Assembly (NCBI GenBank): GCA_027923505.1 | Contig: BROI01000036.1 | Location: 62,001 to 126,000, forward strand | Source of the DNA: Mayamaea pseudoterrestris | Lineage: Eukaryota; Bacillariophyta; Bacillariophyceae; Sellaphorales; Sellaphoraceae | DNA: 64,000 nucleotides | Direction of reading: 5' to 3' | Part shown: piece after piece, positions 10,707-22,289 of the stretch | How positions within the stretch are numbered: the first letter of the stretch is position 1 | Layout of the letters: the number at the start of each line of letters is the position of its first letter | Translations under genes and position numbers: made by a program | Notes under the pieces: model-generated | Database searches by the model: none | What the model saw: the letters and a program-made list of their open reading frames with translations, nothing else | Told to the model about the DNA's origin: nothing

Positions 10707-12290
10707 ATGGCGTTGCAGTCGCCTTCTTCATCTCGCCAGAGTCGCCGCCACTTGCATTCCAAAAGCAATCATGCTACTCGCGAAACTGCCAAGAAACCAT
10801 GTTTGGGAGTCTGCGGCATGACGTTGATTGTCGCACTGACCATGTTGCTGGTCAAGCAGCAGCAGAGTGTGTACCATAACTTGCAGTATGCCGCGCGGCT
10901 CGACGTGCAGCATCCGATACACTATTTGCAGAAGCTGCAAGCGAACGCAATGAGCAATGCTACGAGCAGCAAGCATGCAATTGCAAGTCGTCATGAGGAA
11001 GCTATTGCAATGGATGATGACGATAATGCTGCAATTGAAAGTGACGACAATGACGACGAGGAGGAGGAAGGAGATGATGACGACGACGAAGAGCAAGACG
11101 ACGAATTGGATGACGACGAATCCTTTAGCATTGACCAAGCCGATGAAGAAACACTCTTGAAGGATAAAATACACGATCCAAAACGAGTCTTGCGTCTTCC
11201 CCAAAGCGACTTGGAGTGGAACGCTGCTGCACAAACGAGTCAAATTGCCAAAGAAGACGCAACACCCGAAGGAGCCGACCCCTTTCAACGACAGCTACCT
11301 CCACATTTGCGCACTCCTCCACGCAACGAAATGCAGCACAAGGCCTGGTTGCTGGAACGAATGCGACGTCGACGAAGGGAAATGCCCCGCAAAAAGGCTC
11401 CCATTCCGTATATAGAGTATGGTGCCAGCTACAACGCGTCGAGTGTGAGTGTCGGCGTAGCAGTCAACGCGACTCATCCAAACTGTCTCATAGTGTACCA
11501 TGTTCCAAAGACGGTATGTATGAATGACATTGAGAAAGGAAAGACGGCATGAGTTGCATCTGCTCCCTCACTTTCTTTGTTCGTCTCAATGTCGCCTTGC
11601 TGTCAAACACAGGGCGGACTCACGCTCGGCGAGTACGTGAAACTCTTTGCCCGTTCCATGAAGTGGACCTTTCACCACTGGTACGCCTACTACAACCACT
11701 TTCAAGACACTGCCATTTCCAAACATCCCTTTCCATTTCGCAACCACTCGGTCGTTCACATGGGCCACATGACGAGACAGTTTGAGCGCGAGACGCAGAC
11801 GCAGCACTGCACCAAAATGACGCTGCTGCGCGAACCAGTCGATCGCGTCATTTCCGCCTTTTACTACCACGGGCACAATGACTCCGACTGGCAAGCGTGC
11901 TTGAGCGTCAATGCCAGCAAATCGTGTCGCTTGTGGTGGGAATACTCCAACGATGTGACGCGACGATTCACCACCAACCATGAAACGTGGAACTCGTACG
12001 TGACGCTCAAGTACTTAAGCAACGATCCATTGACGAGTAGGTCGCTGCAGGAAGCGCAAGAATCGCTGCAGCAGTTTGACTTTGTCTGCTTTATCGACAA
12101 TATGCGCGACTGCATACTGCGACTCGGCCAGCACTACGGAGTGCATCTCCACCTGCCGGCGGCCGAGTTGGTCTACAATGTCAACGCCAGGCGAAACAAT
12201 GTGACGGACGAATGGAAGGAGCGCATCGCCGCGCATAATTACATGGATGTTGCCTTGTATGAATGGGCGCAAAGTCAGTTTAGCGGTTGA
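10707..12290 (+). CDS. Type II membrane carbohydrate sulfotransferase (Sulfotransfer_2-like)
   Basis: Predicted Golgi enzyme of the heparan/uronyl 2-O-sulfotransferase-like class. Two exons, 10707-11513 and 11613-12290, are joined across a 99-nt GTATGT...CACAG intron in phase 0, giving 494 residues. The splice reconstructs the 5'-phosphosulfate loop HVPKT|GGLTLGE, a strong check on the model. The 3'-phosphate site is LLREPVDRVISAFYYH near residue 340. A single membrane segment lies at about 32-48 (GMTLIVALTMLLV), followed by a very acidic Asp/Glu stem (~95-150), then the catalytic domain. It lies on the same strand as the preceding sulfotransferase, but the binding loops differ (SKCGT versus PKTGG), so the pair is not a simple recent tandem duplication. 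Substrate unknown. Confidence 0.85.
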
Positions 12291-12665
12291 CGGAGTTGAA
12301 GCGACAATGAATATGAATCTTGACAATGCAAGTGTCGTTGTCACTGTTTTGTCTACCGGAACATGGATACAACAGTCGACGCAGTACCGCGACAAATTCT
12401 AGTTGCGCGTCTGGATGACATCTGTACGATAAGTGCTTTCTATGATGAAAATGCTAAAACAAAAGGAGACGTGAAATGTAATCTATAGAAATGATGTAGG
12501 ATCATGTAGATTCCTAAAGCGCTAAAAGAATACAGTTCGAAGTCTACACATTAATCATCAACATGCTTCTCGTTCAAACCACCTCCTTTAATTCCCCCTC
12601 CAGCAATAGGTAATCACGGCAGCCAAAGCAATTTCCGCGAAGAAAGGTGAAGAGAGTTGTACTGT
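12291..12665. other. Convergent intergenic region
   Basis: Lies between the 3' ends of the second sulfotransferase and the LRR-like gene. Nothing beyond expected 3' UTR sequence is seen. Confidence 0.4.
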
Positions 12666-14296
12666 TCAATTGACCAAAAGCTTGTCCAATGTTAATGCCC
12701 GACTTGCTCCATTTGACGCATGCAGCATCGCCTCAAACGCAGGACCATGGACACGCTCAAGGCGGTTTACGTTCCAACGAACGTGTTTTCGAATTGTTCC
12801 CATCGAATCAAAGGTAAATATTCCAACCTTGATATCTTCCAGAGCTCCTTTTCCTGTGCGAACGGCCGTTAAAAACCCTTCCGACGGTACCTCTTTAAAA
12901 AGCACATGCTTACCACGCAGAGCTTTCGCAAGCAATCGCTTGTGGCAATATAACGAGCAAAAGATTCTTCCACTTGCTCAGTCCAAGAATCGCTATTGAT
13001 TTCAACTGTCAGTTTACGAACGTTCCATCTTGGAGCATGCTGCATGAATGCCAGGATTAAAACATCCAGCGGATCTGACTGCGGTGCCTCTGGCTCGGAG
13101 CCACAAACAGTCAGGCGCAGAACCTTAAGAGACGGACTGATTCCCCGCCCCAGTGTAACAAAGAAATCCACACTTGGATACCCTCCTGCATGACAACTAA
13201 AAGACAAATCTTCAATCTTGCTAGAGCATATCGCTTGGGCCACGGCTACCCCCTTGTCTTTCGGAAATCCCAGCGACATAGCGCGAAAGGTGGTAAAACT
13301 CGATTTGGCCATGCCGTCGCAAAAAATGTCAGTGGCTTCACTAGAGGCAAATGTCAAACATTGGAGCGAAACATTCGTCAAAGTTTTGACGAGCAGGGCG
13401 TTACGAAGCGATGCAGCTTCATATTCCAACGTGAAAGCAATAGGGAACCTGATAGAAATGTCATCAGGATGCGACCTTACCATGCTTATGTATTTCAAAC
13501 GCGGCATGCTGGGCAGTGGCTCAAAGAGCGTAGCTACAAGTTCGCTTGAATCAACACAGGTAATAATGTACTTCTCGATCGAAGGGTGTCCACGGAGAGC
13601 ATCCGTGGCAGCTTGTACCGTGGCAAGATGCGGGCGCCAGTTACCTGGCAGGTACTTAAAGTTCATTGTGACCTCTTTGATTTGATTGCAGTAGCGAACC
13701 AGATTTGCACAAAGCATGGCGGCGTTTGGAGCATGCGGGACTTTAAGACGAAACGTTACCGACTTGAGCGTCTCACCAAAAACAGTTCCAATATGTTTCG
13801 TCGTCTCTTGCGCTGCATGTACGGCAGGTAGTTGCGTAAGTCGTTGTTCAGCGAAAAAGTAGTCCGTAAGATCGAGCGTCATCGATGTGACCTGCCGGCT
13901 TGCAGGTCGCTCACGAAATGCTACCAACAACTGGTCCAGGAATTCCGGCTTAATAGTCATGAAAACGAGCGTGGCAAAATCCATACTGAGCACGTTCGTC
14001 ATTTTCGGCTTATAGGGGAAACAGAGATCCCTGCCTTGCCGAAGACAATCAATCTTGTCTATAATGAAGGGTAGGGTATATTTAGCCCAGAACTCGGTGG
14101 GAATCACTGGGCTATTTTCAGGCGCCGACTGCCAATCCAATAGAGGCGGCGGCGCAGTCTCGTGAGCATTTTCGTCGTTATTTGGACTTGCCACAGCAGC
14201 TTGCGCGAGTGAAGCAGCATCAGTACCAGCACCAGACTCAACATCCTCCTCCAACTCCTCCACAGCGTCTTCCATTTCTTCGTGATTTCGCTTCAT
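12666..14296 (-). CDS. Leucine-rich-repeat-like protein, possibly F-box/LRR type
   Basis: Two exons, 12914-14296 and 12666-12827, give 514 residues. The 86-nt intron has a GTAAGC donor and an ATCAAG acceptor in phase 0; splicing yields CLRKLCVVGIFTFD, which continues the leucine-rich pattern. Read without splicing, the frame appears to break here, so the intron resolves a false frameshift. The first ~75 residues are acidic and disordered. A segment starting IPTEFWAKYTLPFIIDKI might be a degenerate F-box-like helix bundle. The rest shows spaced Leu/Ile in LRR style (LKSVTFRL, LKYISMV, LTNVSLQCLTF, IEDLSFSC, LKVLRLTVC). Such proteins usually bind other proteins, for example as ubiquitin-ligase adaptors; that role is inferred only. 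It is divergent from the RPB1 gene. Confidence 0.6.
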
Positions 14297-14808
14297 GATG
14301 TCTGTCTCTGCTTATTATTAATTCCTTGTCAGTCGCCTAATTGCCAGCAAGTAGATGAAGTGTCAATGGACAAGGCAACGATCCGAATGCATGGTTTCGT
14401 CCACGGCGCCGCGTCCAAGATGGTGCAAAGATCGAAAACCACTACGATTTGTGAGAACCGCTCCGACGTGTACGTCTGGTCATCGCCCGACAGCAGCACC
14501 TCCCAGCGGCGGCCGTCACACAATCACCATGGGCTTGGGTCTGTCGCGCGGCTCATTCATCTGATATCACCTCCTACTATACTTGACACCAATCATTGAT
14601 ACATTCCCGCAACTATTAGTTACTCAATTTTGCTCATTGCTGCTTCTTCTCGCTGAGTCGTTCTGCGCTCTAAAAGCGAATATTTAATCCGAGTGACAGC
14701 AGACGGCAGAGTTACAAGCTTCTTCCATCTTTAATAAAAACTAAAAAACAATCTGCACATTCTTCATTAACAAAAAAGACATCAATTCACTACATTTAAT
14801 TCACTATC
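14297..14808. promoter_or_regulatory. Divergent promoter region of LRR-like gene (-) and RPB1 (+)
   Basis: 512 bases between two start codons facing away from each other. The part closest to RPB1 is A/T-rich with runs of A (14736-14780). No gene is seen in it. Confidence 0.45.
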
Positions 14809-17800
14809 ATGCCAGCCTCTCCCACCGCCGCTGCCGCTGGCGCCACCAGCCTGACGCAAGCGTCCGAAAACTTTGGCTACAGTCGCGTCCGCCTTCGTCG
14901 AATTCAGCGCATGCAGTTTGGAATCATTAATCCGCATGAATTGGTATGTATATGAATGAATGTGTATGAATATGTATTGAAACTGTATTGACGATATCTC
15001 GGAGTGGAGTAGTTGATTCATGCGTTCGCTGCTGCTCGAGTGAATTGGAAAATGTTCGATCATTTTACCCTGTTTCACTCATCACTCACAATAATTATAT
15101 ACTATAAATTAAAAACAGCGCCAGTACAGTGTCACACAAGCCGTGACTGTCAATGGCCGCAAGGTTCCATCCGGAGTGACGCGTTACGAGACTCACTTTA
15201 ATGGCCAACCCGTCTACGGCGGCGTGAACGACCCAAGACTGGGTAGCATTTCCGACAAGTCGGACCCAGGATACTTTGGTCACGTGGAGCTCGCCAAGCC
15301 AGTCTATCATCAAGGCTTTATCACCACGACACTCAAAGTGTTACGCTGCGTTTGCTTTCACTGCAGCAAGATTCGTATGCTGCCCGATGAATTCAAGTTC
15401 ACCAAGGCATTGGAGATTCGCAACCGCAAGCGCCGACTGGCAAACCTGCACGAGCTGCTCCGCGCCAAGAAGCAGTGCGACCACTGCCAAGGCTTTCAAC
15501 CGAAATACACCAAGGTGGATTTGCACTTGGAGGCGGACTTTCCGTCGGAACATGCGGATGCTGCGGGCGGCGACTCGAAGCAGTTTCTGTCGGGCGAAAC
15601 GTTGGTCAAGATTTTTCGGCAAATTAGTAACGCCGACATGACGATTCTTGGTTTGGATGTGAACCATGCGCGGCCCGAGTTCTTGCTGGTGCAAGTGTTG
15701 CCCGTTCCGCCGCTGCATGTTCGGCCGAGTGTTTCGGTGAATGGTGGCTTTAGCGAGGACGATTTGACGCATCAGTTGGTGAACGTTGTCAAGAGCAACT
15801 TGTCGCTGCAGCAGGCGGTGACGAATGGAGAACCTGCCATTGTCGTGGAGCAGTTTGAATTGGCGTTGCAGCACAACGTGGCGGCATTCATGGACAATGA
15901 GATTCGCGGCATGCCGCAAGTGACGCAACGCAGTGGACGGCCCTTGAAAACGATTGCGCAGCGGCTCAAGGGAAAGGAGGGCCGCTTGAGAGGCAATCTC
16001 ATGGGCAAGCGTGTCGACTTTTCGGCGCGAACCGTCATTACGGCCGATCCGAACTTGGGAATTCATCAAGTGGGAGTGCCGAGAAGTGTGGCCATGAACT
16101 TGACATTGCCAGTCAAGGTGACGGCCTTCAACGTTGGTATGTTGAGTCAGTTGGTGGCGAATGGACCGACGCAGCATCCGGGAGCCAAGCATATCATTCG
16201 ATCGGACGGAACGCGCATTGACTTGCGCTACGTCAAGAACAAAAGCGAATTGTTGCTTGCGAACGGATGGATTGTTGAGCGCCACTTGAGTGACGATGAC
16301 ATTATTTTGTTCAATCGGCAGCCCTCCTTGCACAAAATGTCCATCATGGGACACAAGGCCAAGATTTTAGATTGGTCAACCTTTCGGTTGAATTTGAGTT
16401 GCACGTCGCCGTATAACGCCGACTTTGACGGTGACGAAATGAATTTGCACGTTCCACAGTCGCTGCCAGCTCGCGCCGAAGCCGAACTCATGATGTTGAG
16501 TTCTCGCGTGGTTGTCTCGGGTCAGTCGAATCGACCCGTCATGGGTATCGTGCAGGACTCCTTGCTGGCCGTGCAAAAGATGACCAAGCGCGACGTGTTC
16601 ATTGAAAAGGATTTGACTTACAACATGCTCATGTGGGTGACGAACTGGAATGGCAAGATTCCGATTCCGGCCATTATCAAGCCAAAGGAACTTTGGACGG
16701 GCAAGCAGCTGATAAGCATTATCATGCCAAAGATTAATCTAAAGGCCAAGTCGAACAACGGACCAACCAAGGATGCCAACGGCAAGCTCATGCCGAACAC
16801 CTTCAACATGTACGATCACCAAGTGACGATTCAGGAAGGCGAGCTCGTTGAAGGTACCATTGACAAAAAGACAATTGGTAGCGGTATGGGTGGTCTCATC
16901 CACACTGGCTGGTTGGACGTTGGCTTTGAAGAAAATGCTCGCTTCATGATCCAGGTGCAGCAGCTTGTCAACCACTGGGTGTTGCAGCAGTCGTTTAGCA
17001 TTGGCGTATGCGACACTGTCGCTGACGATGCCACCATGTTGCAAATCGAATCGACCATTGACAAGGCCAAAAAGCAGGTGCAGGATCTGGTTCGCCAAGG
17101 GCAGCTGGGCGAGCTGGAGATTCAGCCGGGTCGAACCATGATCGAGTCCTTCGAGCAGCTCGTCAACAAGGTGTTGAATACAGCGCGTGATCATGCCGGA
17201 AAGTCGGCGCAGTCCTCGCTCGACGAAACAAACTCGGTCAAGGCCATGGTCACATGCGGTAGCAAGGGTTCGTTCATTAACATTTCGCAGATTATCGCCT
17301 GCGTCGGCCAGCAGAACGTTGAAGGAAAGCGCATTCCATATGGCTTCAAGAAGCGTACGCTTCCGCATTTCTCCAAGGATGACATTGGTTCCGAGTCGCG
17401 AGGGTTCGTCGAGAACTCCTATTTGCGTGGATTGTCACCGCAGGAATTTTTCTTTCATGCCATGGGTGGTCGCGAAGGTTTGATTGACACGGCATGTAAG
17501 ACTGCTGAGACTGGATACATTCAACGTCGTCTTGTCAAGGCCATGGAGACAGTCATGGCGCGGTACGATGGAACGCTTCGAACGAGTGGAGGACAGGTCG
17601 TTCAGTTCCTGTACGGAGAGGATGGCATGGACGCTGTCTGGATCGAGCGTCAAGATTTCGATTCATTGACGCTTACCAAAACTGAATTTGAAAAGCTTTA
17701 TCAATTCGACACGGCAAGCCCGGACTTTGGCCACGATGATCAAGGCATTCCTTTCCTCGAGCCAGAAGTCATTGACGACTGTCGACGCAACCCTACCGTG

Positions 17801-20315
17801 CAGCGCTTGCTTAACCATGAGATTGAAGTTCTTCGCGAAGACCAAATTGCACTACGAATCATCATGAAGAATCGCGAACCGGGTCGAGAAAGTGACGAAA
17901 GCTCTTATGCTCCGGGAAACATTCGTCGGGTGGTTCAGAATGCTCTGCGCCAGTTCAAGATCAATCGCGGCAAGCCGTCGGATTTGCATCCAGAGGAAGC
18001 AATTGAAAAGGTTAATGGTTTGATTGAGCGTCTCGTTGTGGTTGTTGGTGACGATCCACTCAGTTTGGAAGCTCAGAGCAACGCTACAACACTATACCGC
18101 ATCTTGATCCGCAGTCTTCTTGCCAGCAAGCGCATCTTGAAAGATTTCCGTCTGAGTCGGGCTGCTCTCGACTGGGTGATCGGTGAGGTGGAAACGCGTT
18201 TTAATGTTGCCAAAGTTAATCCTGGCGAGATGGCTGGTGTTTTGGCCGCACAGTCCATTGGGGAGCCGGCGACGCAGATGACGTTGAATACCTTTCACTA
18301 CGCCGGAGTGTCAGCTAAGAATGTAACTCTTGGAGTTCCTCGTTTGAAGGAGATTATTAACGTCGCAAAGACACCGAAGACTCCTGGTTTGACAGTTTAC
18401 TTGAGCGAAGGAGTCAGCGGCGACAAGAATGTGGCGGAACTGGTTGTTTCGTTGCTTGAATTCACGCTCCTGGGCAGCATTGTTCGAAAGACGGAGATAT
18501 ACTACGATCCTGACGTGAAGAATTCGGTTGTGGCGAGCGATCGCGAGTTTGTCAAGGAGTTTTACGACTTTTCGGAAAAGACGGATGAGGACTTGCGTCG
18601 CCTTAGTCCCTGGGTGCTTCGCATTGAGCTCGACAAGGCTCTAGTTTATGTCAAGAAGATCAAGATGGCTGAGATATCATCGGTCGTGCTTGAAGAGTAC
18701 GGTGGCGACCTCAATGTCGAAGTTACCGATGATAATGCAGACGATCTTGTTGTGCGCGTCCGCATTGTTAATGATGCTCCACCGAACATGGGCCAGCATG
18801 GTGAGGATGGAATGCCACTGGAGGATAACGCGGACGCTGGCGACGATGACATTTTTCTCAAGCGGCTCGAGAAGAACATGCTCAGTAATCTGAAGCTTCG
18901 TGGTGTCGACTACGTCAAGAAGGTCTTTATGCGCGGCGGCGCCAAGCGAACGTACTGGGACGATTCGACAGGCTTTGCCACGAAGGACGAATGGGTTTTG
19001 GAGACGGACGGAACAAACTTGATGGCTGTGCTTGGCGTTGATTTTGTCGATACGTCTAGAACGACAAGTAATGACATTGTTGAAGTGTTTACCACCCTGG
19101 GAATTGAAGGAGTCCGCGGAGCCTTGCTGAGCGAGTTGCGGAATGTCATCAGTTTTGATGGTTCGTATGTGAACTATCGTCACCTTGCCTGCCTAGTCGA
19201 TGTCATGACAATGCAAGGTCACTTGATGGCAATTGATCGTCATGGAATTAACCGCGTCGAAAGCGGTCCGCTTTTGCGAGCGTCGTTCGAAGAAACTGTC
19301 GACATGTTTATGGATGCGGCAGTATATGCAGAGGAAGAAATCCTCAAGGGAGTAACGGAGAACATTATGATGGGTCAGCTTGCAAGAGTTGGAACGGGCA
19401 TTATGGACTTGCTTTTGGATGAAGACAAGGTCGTCCGAGATGCTGTCGAGGTTGTAGTCGAAGACTTTGGAATGGAGAAGGATATCTCGATTTCCAGTGC
19501 CATGGGCGGCGCTACACCTTACGCATCGACGCCCTTCTCTGCGAGTCCGATGATTGGAGGAGGCAACCAAATGTCGCCGTTCATGGGTGACGCCGCGTTT
19601 AGTCCTGCCGTCGGCGGAAGCTTCTCTCCAGCGTATTCGCCTGACAGTGGGAGCTATGGGTCGAGCTTTGCCAGTGGAAGCTACGGAAGTGGTAGCAGCG
19701 GCTCCCCGGCTTACTCACCCAACAGTCCAGCGTATAGTCCGACATCTCCGCAATACTCTCCGACGAGCCCTGCCTACAGTCCCACGTCGCCGGCATACAG
19801 CCCAACAAGTCCAGCGTATTCGCCGACTTCACCTGCGTACAGTCCGACGAGCCCGGCTTACAGTCCGACAAGTCCTGCATACAGTCCTACCTCGCCTGCA
19901 TACAGCCCAACGTCTCCTGCTTACAGTCCGACAAGCCCCGCTTACAGTCCAACATCTCCAGCCTATAGTCCAACGTCGCCTGCTTACAGTCCTGCCAGCC
20001 CAGCGTACAGTCCGACGAGTCCAGCTGTAAGTCATTCGGGCAATGATGGATTGTTTTGCTGTTTGGGTTGCCTTCTCACTCCATTTCTTGTTTCCCCGTT
20101 TTCAACAGTATTCGCCAGCGTCACCCGCATACAGTCCCACCTCACCGGCCTATTCGCCAACGTCGCCGGCCTACAGTCCTACCTCTCCCGCTTACTCGCC
20201 GACGAGTCCAGCCTACAGTCCTGCTTCTCCGGCGTACTCACCCACGAGTCCAGCCTATAGTCCAACATCGCCGGCATATTCGCCCAACTCCAAGCCGGAT
20301 GAAGATGAAAAGTAA
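14809..20315 (+). CDS. RPB1: DNA-directed RNA polymerase II largest subunit
   Basis: Catalytic subunit of nuclear Pol II. Three exons: 14809-14943, 15119-20026 and 20109-20315, all phase 0 with GT-AG introns of 175 and 82 nt; product 1749 residues. The N-terminal exon carries the [12 protein letters not shown] block. The active-site loop [12 protein letters not shown] is present, as are the bridge-helix/funnel region ([16 protein letters not shown]) and the trigger-loop region ([19 protein letters not shown]). The C-terminal domain has about 24 heptads of YSPTSPA and ends in KPDEDEK. Odd: the first zinc-binding site of the clamp core (normally CxxC...CPGHFGH) is missing; the sequence goes from [18 protein letters not shown] to VELAKPVYH, shorter by about a dozen residues. 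The second zinc site (CFHC...CDHC) is present. Confidence 0.97.
19712..20297 (+). repeat. RPB1 CTD heptad array, split by an intron at a heptad boundary
   Basis: Fifteen exact-length heptads (21 bp each) run from 19712 to 20026, then an 82-nt intron, then about nine more from 20109. The consensus is YSPTSPA; exceptions are YSPNSPA, one YSPTSPQ and a few YSPASPA. Ser7 of the canonical heptad is absent throughout. Ser2 is also absent by the usual numbering only where the family itself varies; Ser2 and Ser5 are otherwise retained. Confidence 0.9.
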
Positions 20316-20830
20316 AGCATGGCTGACCTCTTATCAATAAAAAACAAACAAAAAGATACATGCGCGACATGAATAAATGCATTGCACGTCCGTTATTGGC
20401 GTTCACTTAGTATAGTCACGCTTCTATATGAAGAAATTGCTGATGATTTAATGGAATAAAGACTGGTAGCTAGTCGTTCCTTTGAATTTCAGTTGTACAG
20501 TCCAGCGATTCCTGCTCATGATTTGCTAATGAGATAAAGCACTAGCCCAAGCCGGAAATGACAGCAGCTGCTGCGGCGCCTCCAAAGTTTAGGAGGTCAA
20601 CAAGACGTTACTCGACTCAGTAACTTTCTCTGGTAGATTCATTCAGTTCGTCCTCTACCGGTAGTCATGGCGGTTTCCACGCATCCCGCAGATTAGTACC
20701 GTTGCGTCTTATTATAACCGCTGCGACGTGTGTCACGCGCAACCAACGAAATAGTTTAAACGAAAATTCGCTACAACATGATCGATCGCTAATCCCGCAG
20801 CTCCGTAATACCTGCAACTCAATTTACAAA
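20316..20830. other. Intergenic region, RPB1 3' end and RRM gene promoter
   Basis: An AATAAA-like stretch at about 20335 fits RPB1 polyadenylation. Near 20716 there is a TAACCGCTGCGAC...GTCAC motif resembling the tandem repeat at 26079-26136. No gene is seen. Confidence 0.35.
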
Positions 20831-22042
20831 ATGCAACTCTATCGTAAAGATCTTATATTGATGTTACTGCTAGTCTTGTTACAAATTCATGAAGCTGCAG
20901 CATGGACGCTCCACAGTCATGCCGCTGCTGTCACATCAAGCTCTCGACATTTGAGTCTACAAGCAAAATCAAGGCATTTTGAACGAGACTTTTGCCTGCA
21001 CATGAACAGCAAGAATACATTTACTGAAGCAAAGAAGGCAGCTGCTCGAAAAAAGTCACTTTTTGCGCAACCCGCCTATACGCAACAGCAACAGTCGCAA
21101 TTAACGGAAACAACTTCATCATCATTTACTCCACGCATCCACAAAATAAAGAAACCCTTCCAATCCGATTCCACCATGATGAGTCTCCACCAGGAGCGTC
21201 TCCAAACAGCCGGTCGCATTGGCACCAAGCGCTTCGTCAATCCCTGCAAACTGTTCATTGGCAACTTGGCGTTTGACACGACGGAATCAGATTTGCAACA
21301 CTTGCTGCAAGAGTCACTGGGCGCACACTTGCCCAGCTACTTGTGGCTGCATCGGCTGCACATTGTGCGTGACTGGAAAACCTCCAAAAGCAAGGGCTAC
21401 GCCTTTTGCGACTTTACCGAGCCGCACTTTGCGACAGTGTGCTTGATGAAGTGCCACAACATGGAGCTGCAGGGACGCCAACTGGTGGTCAAGCAAGGCG
21501 TCAAGCAACTCAAGCAGAACGAAGTCTATGTGAAAAAGACCAAGCGGGAGCCACTCACTGATGAGGAAGCTGCCATTCAGGCTGGATTGGCGCAAGCCGA
21601 GGAGGAGGAACTGATGGTGTTGGATCCCGAGCAAGTGTCCATGCTGCGTCGACTCGACCCCGACTTGCTGCCCGACTATTTGCGAGTGGATTCGTCCTCA
21701 TCTAGCGGTGTAAAGCTCAAGCAGTTGCAAAAGGAGCAGCGAAAGGAGCAGCGGGTACAGGAGAGCATGCTGACAATGCTGGCTGCTACTGTGCGCGACC
21801 AAGATTTTGATCAAGATGACGAGGACTATGACGAAAACAATGAAGACTTGTATGAACTAGACATTGATGATGATGACGATGACGACGATTTTGAGTTTGA
21901 CGGCGACTATGACGAGGAGGTAGGCGAGTTTGACGACAGTGGCGCACCAGGCGGTGAACAGCCCATGAACCGAGAGCAGCGGCGACAGGCGGCCAAGGCA
22001 GTTAAAAGAAGAAAGAAACCTGCCAAGGGTTTTGGAAAGTAG
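20831..22042 (+). CDS. RRM RNA-binding protein with plastid-type presequence
   Basis: Single-exon model of 403 residues from the first in-frame ATG. The N-terminus is a classic signal peptide (LILMLLLVLLQIHEAAA, residues 8-24) followed by W25. AxA|F/W/Y/L at the cleavage site is the hallmark of diatom and cryptophyte plastid import, and the next ~60 residues are rich in Ser, Arg, Lys and Ala with few acids, like a transit peptide. One RRM lies at about 137-225, with RNP2 LFIGNL and RNP1 KGYAFCDF. The C-terminal part is acidic (long Asp/Glu run ~340-380) and ends in a basic tail RRKKPAKGFGK. Inferred role: RNA binding, processing or ribosome work in the plastid stroma. ER retention or secretion is the alternative. 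RRM call is secure, targeting is likely. Confidence 0.8.
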   Translation: MQLYRKDLILMLLLVLLQIHEAAAWTLHSHAAAVTSSSRHLSLQAKSRHFERDFCLHMNSKNTFTEAKKAAARKKSLFAQPAYTQQQQSQLTETTSSSFTPRIHKIKKPFQSDSTMMSLHQERLQTAGRIGTKRFVNPCKLFIGNLAFDTTESDLQHLLQESLGAHLPSYLWLHRLHIVRDWKTSKSKGYAFCDFTEPHFATVCLMKCHNMELQGRQLVVKQGVKQLKQNEVYVKKTKREPLTDEEAAIQAGLAQAEEEELMVLDPEQVSMLRRLDPDLLPDYLRVDSSSSSGVKLKQLQKEQRKEQRVQESMLTMLAATVRDQDFDQDDEDYDENNEDLYELDIDDDDDDDDFEFDGDYDEEVGEFDDSGAPGGEQPMNREQRRQAAKAVKRRKKPAKGFGK

Positions 22043-22289
22043 ATAATAGTATATATTCTAGGTGGAAATGATGCATGTCTATGGAGAGAGACTTTCGCTC
22101 AGCGGCAAGAAGAGTGTCGTAGCATGACTCACAGTGAAAGGATCGTAGCGATACTCGTGATGGTTGAAGGAATCCGTGGCGCGGCGACCGCGACGACCAT
22201 GACGACGAGGAACATCAGACAAACGACATTCTTGCCAAAGGGGAGCAGAAATCAATCATCTACCGTACCGTTTAACGTATCTACATACA

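Noticed and set aside
12869-12935. Apparent frameshift near the 3' end of the LRR-like gene
   Set aside because: An 86-nt intron with GTAAGC donor and CAAG acceptor (12828-12913) in phase 0 joins the two frames and continues the LRR pattern.
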